15,863 bases of DNA from Acetobacteraceae bacterium (GTDB lineage: Bacteria > Pseudomonadota > Alphaproteobacteria > Acetobacterales > Acetobacteraceae). The stretch spans positions 1 through 15,863 of the forward strand of contig PLSZ01000070.1 of assembly GCA_003164305.1 (NCBI GenBank). The letters run 5' to 3'. Made by a program: the position numbers and the translations under genes. Positions 7,008-13,516 of this stretch are shown here, one piece after another (position 1 is the first letter of the stretch; every line of letters begins with the position of its first letter). The notes under the pieces are model-generated. The model was not told the DNA's origin. It saw only the letters and a list, made by a program, of their open reading frames with translations, and did no database searches.

Positions 7008-7994
7008 CTATCGCCGATGTATCACCTTCACGCCCACGAGATCCGCGATCGTATCCAACCGATGCGCGTAAGTGTGGTTCGCCAGCACGCGGCGCTGCCC
7101 CGCCAGGCCGATCGCCGCCGCCCGCTCCGGATCCCGGCGCAAAGCGGCAGAGAGCTCATTCAAATCGTCTGAGTTCTGGTAGACCAACATTTCGCTTCCC
7201 GGCTCGAAGCAAAAAGAAATGTCGGGCTGCGCATCGGTAATGACTGGCGTGCCTTCGATATACGGTGCGAAATGCCGGTGATTCAGCCCATTCATCACGT
7301 AGACGGCATGGCGAATGTTCAGCACACCCAGATGGCTGGCATAAATCGTAGCCAGTTCCCGCTCATCGATCCGGCGCGCTTCCCGCCGATGCCCCACAAG
7401 TTCTGTCGCGAGCTGCCATCCTGGGCCGAAGATCTCCACGGGCTCAGTGACATTCGCCAACAACTCCCGCCGGTTCGCCGTTGGCGCGGCGACGAACGCG
7501 AGTGAGGGAATTCGCTCGCCAAAAGTTCGGGCCGCCCGCGTCGCGCGCGAAGCCGCGAGCGGAACGAACGCCGCCTTCGACCGAAAGCCAAGCTTTTCGT
7601 GCAACGCAACCATGCCCGTGTCCGTGTAGGCGATCAGGTCGAACAGCGCCGCGACCTCGGCCATTTTTTCATCGAACGCATCGCCAACCCACGCCACCAC
7701 CGGCGGAAGGCCACGCGCCGCGGCGATATGCTGAAAGATCGTCAGCGGACATTCATCCAGACAGCCCACCGCCAGCACCAGATCGGGCGCGAGACGGTGT
7801 ATCTTGCGTACGATAGCGACCGCCAGCGGCGCCCCAATCCCGGGGGACAACAGGAACCGCTCGAGCCCTTTGTTCAGCCGCGTATCCCGGGTCGGAACGA
7901 CGGTCACGGTATGGCCATCGAGGCGCAAATCCGCCGCCATATCCTCGGTCCAGTGCATGATGCTGCCGGTCTTGCCCAAAACCACGATGTTCAT
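7008..7994 (-). CDS. CgeB-like glycosyltransferase (group 1 type C-terminal domain)
   Basis: This is a 328-residue protein with a GT-B-like layout. It opens with the Rossmann strand NIVVLGKTGSIMHWTEDMAA. It has a middle segment with PDLVLAVGCLDECPL and VVAWVGDAFDEKM. The C-terminal domain (about 220-320) matches the glycosyl transferases group 1 / CgeB pattern: HLGVLNIRH, NHRHFAPYIEGTPVITDAQP, then FEPGSEMLVYQNSDDLNEL and the RDPERAAAIGLAGQRRVLANHTYAHRLDTI helix pair. CgeB-type proteins transfer sugars to surface or spore polysaccharides; donor and acceptor are unknown here. The ATG at 7994 is chosen because upstream codons (to 8162) are low-complexity, lack homology-like sequence and overlap the divergent GFA gene. 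The ribosome site is weak. It is convergent with the quinone oxidoreductase and divergent from the GFA gene. Confidence 0.78.
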   Translation of the reverse strand: MNIVVLGKTGSIMHWTEDMAADLRLDGHTVTVVPTRDTRLNKGLERFLLSPGIGAPLAVAIVRKIHRLAPDLVLAVGCLDECPLTIFQHIAAARGLPPVVAWVGDAFDEKMAEVAALFDLIAYTDTGMVALHEKLGFRSKAAFVPLAASRATRAARTFGERIPSLAFVAAPTANRRELLANVTEPVEIFGPGWQLATELVGHRREARRIDERELATIYASHLGVLNIRHAVYVMNGLNHRHFAPYIEGTPVITDAQPDISFCFEPGSEMLVYQNSDDLNELSAALRRDPERAAAIGLAGQRRVLANHTYAHRLDTIADLVGVKVIHRR

Positions 7995-8118
7995 GGCCGG
8001 GGCTTTCGCGGCATGGCGCCGCGCTCGGTTGCGCTCATTTCGGGAGAGTTTCACAGACGTGTTCACCGAGCAACGTGCCCGAGGCTGGACCCTTGCGCTC
8101 CAAAGCCGCCGCGTGTAA

Positions 8119-8135
8119 TTTTGTTGAGAACAAAA
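8119..8135 (+). promoter_or_regulatory. Perfect palindrome TTTTGTTGAGAACAAAA between divergent genes
   Basis: TTTTGTT (8119-8125) and AACAAAA (8129-8135) form a perfect 7-bp dyad around GAG. It is AT-rich in a GC-rich region and lies 13 bp before the GFA start codon, in the 154-bp divergent spacer. The position and symmetry suit an operator overlapping the transcription start or leader. No regulator gene is adjacent, so the binding protein is unknown. Confidence 0.45.
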
Positions 8136-8148
8136 AGGGTACAAACTC

Positions 8149-8613
8149 ATGCAACAAGCCATGGAAGGTGGCTGTGCGTGCGGTCAGGTGCGCTATCGCC
8201 TGCGCTCGGGACCGTTGTTCGTGCATTGCTGCCATTGCAGGGATTGCCAACGCCAGACCGGCTCGGCGTTCGTCCTCAACGCCCTGATCGAGACCGACCG
8301 AGTGGAAGCCACCGGGGAAACCGCTGTGTTCAACATGCCGACCGACAGCGGACGGCCACACGACGTCGTCCGCTGCCCGGAGTGCGGGACGGCGGTCTGG
8401 AGCCATTACGGCGGCCTGCAAGTGCTACGTTTCGTGCGGGTCGGCACGCTGGATGACCCAACCGCGTTGCGGCCCGACGTGCATATCTACACTCGGTCGA
8501 AGCAGCCATGGGTCGTGCTGCCACCCGAAGTGCCCGCGTTTGAAGCCTATTATGATTCGAAAACGCTGTGGCCCGCGGAAAGTCTGGAGCGCCGCCGCGC
8601 CATATTGGGCTGA
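8149..8613 (+). CDS. GFA / CENP-V family zinc protein
   Basis: This 154-residue protein belongs to the glutathione-dependent formaldehyde-activating enzyme (GFA) / centromere protein V fold. The zinc ligands are in place: GGCACG (Cys9, Cys11), HCCHCRDC (Cys27/28, Cys30, Cys33) and RCPECGT (Cys76, Cys79), giving the structural and catalytic zinc sites of the family. Downstream, FVRVGTLDDP and HIYTRSKQPW are typical of the conserved C-terminal strands. Members are usually annotated as glutathione-dependent formaldehyde-activating, but for most, including this one, the substrate is not established. The ATG at 8149 is preferred over the one at 8161 because AAAGGG lies about 10 bases upstream. It is divergent from the glycosyltransferase and 91 bp ahead of rplY. 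Confidence 0.88.
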   Translation: MQQAMEGGCACGQVRYRLRSGPLFVHCCHCRDCQRQTGSAFVLNALIETDRVEATGETAVFNMPTDSGRPHDVVRCPECGTAVWSHYGGLQVLRFVRVGTLDDPTALRPDVHIYTRSKQPWVVLPPEVPAFEAYYDSKTLWPAESLERRRAILG

Positions 8614-8643
8614 TCGCGCTTGCCCATGCGGCAGCACTCCTGT

Positions 8644-8685
8644 AAACGCCGCCACTTCGTCGGCACCCCTGGAGGCCGGCGTTTT
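8644..8685 (+). terminator. Terminator-like hairpin in the rplY leader
   Basis: AAACGCCGCC (8644-8653) pairs with GGCCGGCGTTT (8674-8684), about 10 bp with one bulged base, around a 20-base loop. TTTT ends the structure. It lies between the GFA stop and the rplY ribosome site, ending 19 bp before the rplY ATG. It could terminate GFA transcription or, if the rplY promoter lies upstream of it, act as an attenuator or leader structure for L25. Confidence 0.5.
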
Positions 8686-8704
8686 GTCATTCAGGAGAGA
8701 GACC

Positions 8705-9367
8705 ATGGCCAACGTCGTCACGATCGAGGCCGAGACACGCGCGCGAGCAGGTAAGGGGGCGGCGCGAGCGACTCGGCGAGAGGGCAAGGTGCCCGGAGTT
8801 ATTTATGGCGGGAAGCAAGAGCCCAGCCTGATCGCGCTGGAACCGCGCGCCGTGCTGCGGGAATTGCATCGTGCCGGCTGGCAGTCCCGGCTTTACGAGT
8901 TGCAGACCGGCGGCGAACCCGTGCGCGCGCTGATCCGCGGCGTGCAGTTCCATCCGGTCACCGACAATCCGATCCACGTCGATTTCCAGCGCCTGATCGC
9001 GGGGGAGCGTGTGAAGGTTCAGGTGCCGGTGCACTTCGAGAATGACGGCATCAGCCCAGGCCTGAAGCGGGGCGGGGTGTTGAACGTGGTGCGGCACGCG
9101 GTGGAGGTTTACTGTGAACCGGATCATATCCCCGATCAGTTCACCGCCGACCTGGCAGCGCTCGATTTCAACGACAACGTGCGTTGGCACGATCTGCGAG
9201 GCACCGAAAATACCAAGCCCGTGATCGATCGGGACTTCGTGATCGCGACGGTGGTGCCGCCGGCGAAGATCGAAGAGGCAGCGGCCTCGGCTGCCGCGGC
9301 GCCCGCTGCCGCCGCGCCAGCGAAAGCTCCCGCGAAAGCTCCGGCCAAGGCGCCCGCCAGGCGCTGA
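8705..9367 (+). CDS. rplY: 50S ribosomal protein L25 (TL5/CTC type)
   Basis: The gene encodes the 220-residue, two-domain form of L25, which binds 5S rRNA in the large subunit. The N-terminal L25 domain (about 1-95) shows the hallmark EAETRARAGKGAARATRREG then KVPGVIYGG, and HPVTDNPIHVDFQRL. The CTC/TL5 C-terminal beta domain (about 96-190) shows VKVQVPVHFEND and PGLKRGGVLNVVRHAVEVYC. The tail from about 195 is low-complexity Ala/Pro/Lys with repeated AKAP units, commonly seen in alphaproteobacterial L25 and probably disordered. The ATG at 8705 has AGGAGA 6-7 bases upstream. The frame is open further upstream, but the N-terminus there has no family match. It is followed after 33 bp by pth, the usual partner in this group. 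Confidence 0.95.
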   Translation: MANVVTIEAETRARAGKGAARATRREGKVPGVIYGGKQEPSLIALEPRAVLRELHRAGWQSRLYELQTGGEPVRALIRGVQFHPVTDNPIHVDFQRLIAGERVKVQVPVHFENDGISPGLKRGGVLNVVRHAVEVYCEPDHIPDQFTADLAALDFNDNVRWHDLRGTENTKPVIDRDFVIATVVPPAKIEEAAASAAAAPAAAAPAKAPAKAPAKAPARR

Positions 9368-9400
9368 TCCGGCTGGGCTCATCCGGGCGGGAGTAATGCG

Positions 9401-9979
9401 ATGTTGCTCTGGGTCGGGCTTGGCAATCCGGAGCCGGGCATGGCGCGAAACCGGCACAACATCGGCTTCATGGCATTGGATGTGATCGCGATCCGCCACG
9501 GATTTTCCCCGTGGCGGAACCGGTTCAAAGGCCTCGTCGCCGAGGGCACCATCGCCGGCGAGAAGATCCTCGCGCTGAAACCGATGACTTATATGAATGC
9601 GTCAGGAGAGGCGGTGCAGCCGGCCGCCGCGTTTTACAAACTGCCATCCGAGGCGATCACCGCGTTTCACGATGAGCTCGACCTGGTGCCGGGCAAATTG
9701 CGCGTGAAGTTTGACGGCGGCGCGGCGGGACATAACGGGTTGCGCAGCATGGATCGCCAGCTTGGCACCGCGGATTATTGGCGAGTGCGGCTGGGGATTG
9801 GCCATCCGGGTTCAAAGGACCGGGTCATGCCCTATGTATTGGGGGATTTCTCCAAGGACGACGTGGCCTGGCTGATTCCGTTCCTGGACGCCGTCGCGGA
9901 CGCGTCCCCGTTGCTCGCGTCCGGGAAGGCGCCAGACTTCATGTCGCGAGTGGCACTGCTGACACAGCCCGCGCCGTGA
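9401..9979 (+). CDS. pth: Peptidyl-tRNA hydrolase
   Basis: This is a 192-residue bacterial Pth, which cleaves the ester between peptide and tRNA on drop-off products, recycling tRNA in the cytoplasm. All conserved residues can be placed: Asn9 in VGLGNPEPG, the catalytic His19 in RHNIGF, Asn66 in [10 protein letters not shown], Asp91 in [10 protein letters not shown] and Asn112 in [17 protein letters not shown] precedes the helical C-terminus. Length fits the family (about 190-200). The start at 9401 is preceded by a GGGAG ribosome site at 9389-9393. It is co-directional with rplY and probably co-transcribed. The ychF gene often found downstream is absent; a repeat-rich gap follows instead. 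Confidence 0.96.
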   Translation: MLLWVGLGNPEPGMARNRHNIGFMALDVIAIRHGFSPWRNRFKGLVAEGTIAGEKILALKPMTYMNASGEAVQPAAAFYKLPSEAITAFHDELDLVPGKLRVKFDGGAAGHNGLRSMDRQLGTADYWRVRLGIGHPGSKDRVMPYVLGDFSKDDVAWLIPFLDAVADASPLLASGKAPDFMSRVALLTQPAP

Positions 9980-10052
9980 GCGTAGCGCGGCGATCACCGG
10001 CGGAAACGCTTTCTTTCGCGTCGGTCGTCATGCCAGTGCCCGGCCCCACAGG

Positions 10053-10242
10053 CATCAAGATAAGGCCAGCGAGGGCGAAAACCTTTCTCCCGAACGTCAT
10101 CCTTGGGCCCCCGAACGTCATCCTCGGGCCCCCGAACGTCATCCTCGGGCTCGACCCGAGGATCGGCCAGCCCAGACACCTTCTCCGATGTTTGAATTCC
10201 CTGGCGCGTCGAGAGATCCTCGGGCCGAGCCCGAGGATGACG
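10053..10242 (-). repeat. Dispersed inverted-repeat element, copy 1 (lacks its right outer arm)
   Basis: Copy 1 of a family also found at 14585-14771, in opposite orientation. The inner part (10137-10242, 106 bp) runs from CGTCAT to ATGACG. It has two perfect 9-bp hairpins, ATCCTCGGG/CCCGAGGAT, one at each end, with loops CTCGA and CCGAG. The core between them shares GGCC-GCCCAG-CACC and a final GTCGAGA with the reverse complement of the other copy. On the left an outer arm begins with CATCAAGATA (10053) and continues similar to the other copy's right flank. No such arm is present on the right, so this copy is truncated there. It occupies most of the 336-bp gap 9980-10315. The remainder holds the hairpin at 10261. 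Confidence 0.75.
10091..10153 (+). repeat. Three tandem 21-bp units at the edge of the repeat element
   Basis: A 21-bp unit starting CGAACGTCATCC occurs at 10091-10111, 10112-10132 and 10133-10153. The first two differ by one base (CCTTGGG versus CCTCGGG). The third enters the complete hairpin arm (GGGCTCG in place of GGGCCCC). It looks like local triplication of the left arm edge of the dispersed element. Confidence 0.85.
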
Positions 10243-10260
10243 ATTCACAACCCCAACGAC

Positions 10261-10277
10261 GACGCTACGGGAGCGTC
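10261..10277 (+). other. Short hairpin downstream of pth
   Basis: GACGCT (10261-10266) and AGCGTC (10272-10277) form a perfect 6-bp stem with loop ACGGG, between the repeat element and the 3' end of the minus-strand DUF1127 gene. There is no T-run on either strand, so it is a weak candidate for a shared transcription end. Confidence 0.3.
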
Positions 10278-10315
10278 ACGACCGAGAGTCAATTGAACGC
10301 GCGTCTAACGCCCAG

Positions 10316-10624
10316 TCAGAACGAGCGACCGCGTCCCCGCAGATCCTCATTGAAGCGATCGTCGAAAATCCGCACGACGTCGCCGCGGTTCAGGCCCACG
10401 TCGAACAGTTCACGATCGGACATGCTGTTCAGCTCCGCCAGCGACCGCATATCGGCGCGCCAGGTACGGAATGCCGCGACCCGACCAGCGATCCACGACG
10501 CGAAACCGTGCTCACGCCGAGGCAGGACCTCGATCTGGACGGCTGGCTCTTCCCAACGCGTATCGATATAGCTCAACTTCGGTAGGTCAAAAGCCATCTG
10601 GCTCTTGGTCATTGGTGCACTCAT
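10316..10624 (-). CDS. DUF1127 domain small protein
   Basis: This is a 102-residue protein with a C-terminal DUF1127 (YjiS-like) domain at about 44-90: WIAGRVAAFRTWRADMRSLA, then ELNSMSDRELFDVGLNRGDV and a final RIFDDRF. The Arg-rich helix, the L-x-x-M-S/D-x-x-L-x-D-I/V-G-L pattern and the R-x-D-I/V end are diagnostic. The N-terminal 40 residues are variable and uncharacterised. In alphaproteobacteria, small DUF1127 proteins have been tied to phosphate, carbon and stress adaptation, some through RNA turnover; nothing here tells which. The ATG at 10624 is chosen because GGAGAG (10631-10636, minus strand) lies 6 bases upstream. It is divergent from the Xaa-Pro aminopeptidase across a 196-bp promoter region. 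Confidence 0.85.
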   Translation of the reverse strand: MSAPMTKSQMAFDLPKLSYIDTRWEEPAVQIEVLPRREHGFASWIAGRVAAFRTWRADMRSLAELNSMSDRELFDVGLNRGDVVRIFDDRFNEDLRGRGRSF

Positions 10625-10721
10625 GGCTCACTCTCCAAAAATCACCTGGGTGTTACGCTCGGTCGAACTGGCGTCGCGGCCCCCGGGCTTTGGTGCAATG
10701 CAACATAAGCGAAGGGTAACC

Positions 10722-10730
10722 TGTGGATAA
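10722..10730 (-). promoter_or_regulatory. Perfect DnaA-box consensus
   Basis: The minus strand reads TTATCCACA, the exact 9-mer consensus DnaA box, in the divergent region between the DUF1127 gene and the aminopeptidase gene. It is single; no cluster and no AT-rich unwinding region is seen, so this is not an origin. It might place the DUF1127 gene under DnaA control or be chance. Confidence 0.35.
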
Positions 10731-10752
10731 GCGCCAAATGCCCACCCCCCTC

Positions 10753-10767
10753 ATGCGTTGAACGCAT
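10753..10767 (+). promoter_or_regulatory. 15-bp palindrome with a possible -35 element, aminopeptidase promoter region
   Basis: ATGCGTTGAACGCAT is a perfect 7-bp dyad around a central G. TTGAAC inside it (10758-10763) resembles a -35 box; a weak -10 (TATGAA, 10783-10788) lies 19 bases on. A regulator bound here would block such a promoter. The promoter assignment is tentative; the dyad itself is exact. Confidence 0.4.
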
Positions 10768-10820
10768 AGGTTCATGCCTTGGTATGAAATTTCGCCGAAC
10801 GTCCCTCAAGGGAGAATAAT

Positions 10821-12590
10821 ATGATCGAAACACCCCTTGCTGCATTGCGGTATGAGCTTGCGCGCCGCGATCTGCATGGTTTCATCGTCCCCCGGGCCGA
10901 CGAGCATCTGGGCGAATACGTCCCCGCCTCAGCCGAACGGCTGGCCTGGCTGACCGGATTCACCGGCAGCGCCGGCATTGCGGTGGTGCTGGCCGATAAG
11001 GCCGCCGTGTTCACCGATGGACGTTATGTGCTGCAACTCGCCAGCCAAACCGACGCCGCGCGATGGGAACGGCTGCATGTCACCGAAAAGCCGCCCGCGG
11101 TCTGGGCTAAGGAAAACGCGCCGGAGGGTGCCCGCATTGGCTTCGACCCCTGGCTGATCAGCGAGGAAGGCCTCGCGAACTACACCAAGGCCGGCCTCGC
11201 GATGACGCCTGTCGAATCGAACCCGATCGATGCCGTCTGGCGCGACCGGCCGCCCGCGCCTCAGGCCCAGGCCGTGCCGCATCCATTGAATTTGGCCGGC
11301 CGATCGGCTGAGGAAAAGCGCCAGGACATCGCCGTCGTTTTGCGGGAAGCGAAGCAGGACACGGCGGTGTTGAGCGATCCGGCCTCGATCGCGTGGTTGT
11401 TCAATATCCGCGGCGGCGACGTGCCATTCACACCATTCGCTCTGGGCTTTGGGTTGGTGCACGCGGACGGCGGGACCGAATTGTTCATGGACCCGGCGAA
11501 ACTGCCGGAAGCAACCCGGACCTGGTTGGGTAACGCTGTCTCAGTCGCTGGGCGCGACGCTCTGCCAGCGGCGCTCGCGCGGTTGGAGGGCAAGACGGTG
11601 CGCGTCGATCCGGCGGGCTCTCCCGTTTGGTTCGCGGAACGCTTGCGCGAGGTGGGCGCGAAAGTCGTTGCCGGTCCGGACCCATGCCTGTTGCCGAAAG
11701 CGCGCAAAAACGCGGTGGAACAGCAAGGTAGCCGCGATGCCCATGCTCGGGACGCGGCGGCGATGTGCCGGTTCCTGCACTGGCTGTCGGAAATCGGACC
11801 GAGCGGGCGTGAAACCGAACTCTCGGCGGCGAACCGCTTGCTGGCCTGCCGCGCAGCCGTCGATGGCTTCCGCGGCGAAAGCTTCCCCGCCATCTCCGGC
11901 GCCGGGGAGCACGGCGCGATCATCCATTACCGCGTCACCGAGGAAACCAACCGCGCGATCCGGCCGAACGAGGTGTACCTGATCGATTCCGGCGCGCAAT
12001 ATATTGATGGAACGACGGACATCACCCGCACGGTGTGGACAGGCCCAGGAGAGGCACCGAAGGAAGTTAAAGACCACGTGACGCGGGTGTTGAAGGGCCA
12101 CATCGCCATCGCCACTCTGGTGTTTCCCGAAGGCGTCGGCGGCGCGCATATCGATTCGTTCGCCCGGCGGGCGCTATGGCAGGTGGGGATCGATTACGAT
12201 CACGGAACGGGTCACGGGGTCGGCAGTTATCTGTCGGTGCATGAAGGGCCGGTCAGTATATCCCGCGTCGCGCGGCCGGTGCCGATCGGTGCCGGCATGA
12301 TCCTGTCCAACGAGCCTGGTTACTACCTGCCCGGTCATTACGGCATCCGCATGGAGAACCTGTTGCTGGTGCAACCAGCGGACATCCCCGGCGCGAAACG
12401 CTCGTTCCTGCGTTTCGAAACGCTCACTCTCGCACCGTTCGATCGCACATTGCTCGACGCGTCGTTGCTGGACGCGTGGGAACTGGATTGGCTCAATGCG
12501 TATCACGCTCGGGTGCTGCGTGAGGTCGGACCGAATATGGAACAAAATGCGCGCGCCTGGCTGGCCGCCGCGTGCGAAAGGATCGGCTGA
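10821..12590 (+). CDS. Xaa-Pro aminopeptidase (M24B family)
   Basis: This 589-residue protein is an aminopeptidase P that removes an N-terminal residue preceding proline. It has the long three-domain form: two creatinase-like N-terminal domains (about 1-310, with TGFTGSAGIAVVLADKAAVF and WLFNIRGGDVPFTPF), the pita-bread catalytic domain (about 325-545) and a C-terminal extension (LDAWELDWLNAYHARVLREV). All five metal ligands are present: Asp389 (IDSGAQ), Asp400 (TTDITRT), His465 (GTGHGVG), Glu498 (SNEPGYY) and Glu512 (RMENLL). The usual enzyme is a dimanganese cytosolic peptidase. The start at 10821 has AAGGGAGAA 4-5 bases upstream. Its TGA shares one base with the ATG of the next gene, so translation is probably coupled. 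Confidence 0.95.
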   Translation: MIETPLAALRYELARRDLHGFIVPRADEHLGEYVPASAERLAWLTGFTGSAGIAVVLADKAAVFTDGRYVLQLASQTDAARWERLHVTEKPPAVWAKENAPEGARIGFDPWLISEEGLANYTKAGLAMTPVESNPIDAVWRDRPPAPQAQAVPHPLNLAGRSAEEKRQDIAVVLREAKQDTAVLSDPASIAWLFNIRGGDVPFTPFALGFGLVHADGGTELFMDPAKLPEATRTWLGNAVSVAGRDALPAALARLEGKTVRVDPAGSPVWFAERLREVGAKVVAGPDPCLLPKARKNAVEQQGSRDAHARDAAAMCRFLHWLSEIGPSGRETELSAANRLLACRAAVDGFRGESFPAISGAGEHGAIIHYRVTEETNRAIRPNEVYLIDSGAQYIDGTTDITRTVWTGPGEAPKEVKDHVTRVLKGHIAIATLVFPEGVGGAHIDSFARRALWQVGIDYDHGTGHGVGSYLSVHEGPVSISRVARPVPIGAGMILSNEPGYYLPGHYGIRMENLLLVQPADIPGAKRSFLRFETLTLAPFDRTLLDASLLDAWELDWLNAYHARVLREVGPNMEQNARAWLAAACERIG

Positions 12591-13426
12591 TGTTTCATCG
12601 CTTCAAGATCGGAACGATGAACGCGACGATCGTCTCGGATGGGCCCTTGCTGCTGCACGCGCCGGAAAAGATCTTTCTCGGTCCCGGTCAGGCGGCTCTC
12701 GCGAACAGTCTGACCGAGGCGGGTTTCCCGACCGATCGGGTGCGCGTGGAACAGAACTGTCTGCTGCTGGAAACCGCCGGTAAAAAGGTGCTGTTCGACA
12801 ACGGTCTGGGATCGGAGAAACTTTACGGTCCCGACAGCGGCATTCTCCTCGACAGTCTTCGCGAGGCCGGTATCGCGCCGTCCGAAATCGACGCCGTCGT
12901 GCTGACGCACGGTCATTCCGATCACTGCTGGGGCACGATGGGCGATGACGGCACGCCGAATTTCCCCAACGCCACCCTGTATCTATCGCAAGCGGAGCTG
13001 GACTTCTGGACCTCTGACCAGCCCGGCACGCGGTCCGCGCGCAGTGTCGCCGGCGTGAAGAAACACATCCTGCCGTTACGGGATCGCATCCGCCCGCTGC
13101 GCGACGAAGAAGAATTCCTCCCCGGCATTCAAGCCCTCTCCACGCCCGGTCACACTCCTGGGCATATGGCGTTTCTGTTCGATGGCGGCTGGTGTTTGAC
13201 CGGAGACGTCGCGTTTCACGATCCGATTTCCTACAGCTTCCCGGAGGCGGAAAGCGTTTATGATACCGATCGAGATCTAGCGGTGCGGACCCGTAAGCGC
13301 CTGTTGGACCGCCTGGTCGTGGAGCGACTCTCGATCGTCGGATATCACCACCCGTGGCCTGGGTTGGGATGGCTGGAGCGTGTGTCCGGGAGATTTCAAT
13401 TCCACCCGGATACTGCCGCTCTCTAA
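12590..13426 (+). CDS. MBL-fold metallo-hydrolase (first of a pair)
   Basis: This is a 278-residue metallo-beta-lactamase-fold hydrolase. The zinc-binding motif HGHSDH gives His107, His109, Asp111 and His112. The later ligands lie in STPGHTPGHM, LTGDVAFHD and GYHHPWPG, in the usual order. The N-terminal FKIGTMNATIVSDG strand and VRVEQNCLLLETAGKKVLFD fit the group that includes AHL lactonase-like and related uncharacterised hydrolases. The substrate is unknown. The ATG at 12590 overlaps the aminopeptidase TGA (sequence CTGATG), which fixes the start; the frame is open 18 bp further upstream but without support. There is no signal peptide, so it is cytoplasmic. Similar in layout to the next gene. 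Confidence 0.9.
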   Translation: MFHRFKIGTMNATIVSDGPLLLHAPEKIFLGPGQAALANSLTEAGFPTDRVRVEQNCLLLETAGKKVLFDNGLGSEKLYGPDSGILLDSLREAGIAPSEIDAVVLTHGHSDHCWGTMGDDGTPNFPNATLYLSQAELDFWTSDQPGTRSARSVAGVKKHILPLRDRIRPLRDEEEFLPGIQALSTPGHTPGHMAFLFDGGWCLTGDVAFHDPISYSFPEAESVYDTDRDLAVRTRKRLLDRLVVERLSIVGYHHPWPGLGWLERVSGRFQFHPDTAAL

Positions 13427-13516
13427 TTCCACCCGGGAATTCACCGGGCATATGACCGGCTTGCTCCGCTGAGGAACGCACGGCACGCTCGTTCGATCCT
13501 GTCAGGGAGACCACTC

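Noticed and set aside
7599..8456. 285-codon open frame on the plus strand
   Set aside because: It runs antisense through the glycosyltransferase and then out of frame through the GFA gene, both supported by motifs. It has the composition of a shadow frame.
10091..10242. Possible CRISPR array
   Set aside because: The 21-bp units are directly adjacent with no spacers, and the other repeats are inverted hairpins. No cas gene is present.
9778..10296. 172-codon frame with a repeated peptide from the 21-bp units
   Set aside because: It begins out of frame inside pth and passes through the repeat element. The repeated peptide is only the translation of the tandem DNA repeat.
10722..10730. Replication origin
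   Set aside because: Only one DnaA box is seen, with no cluster, no AT-rich unwinding region and no dnaA, dnaN or parAB genes nearby.
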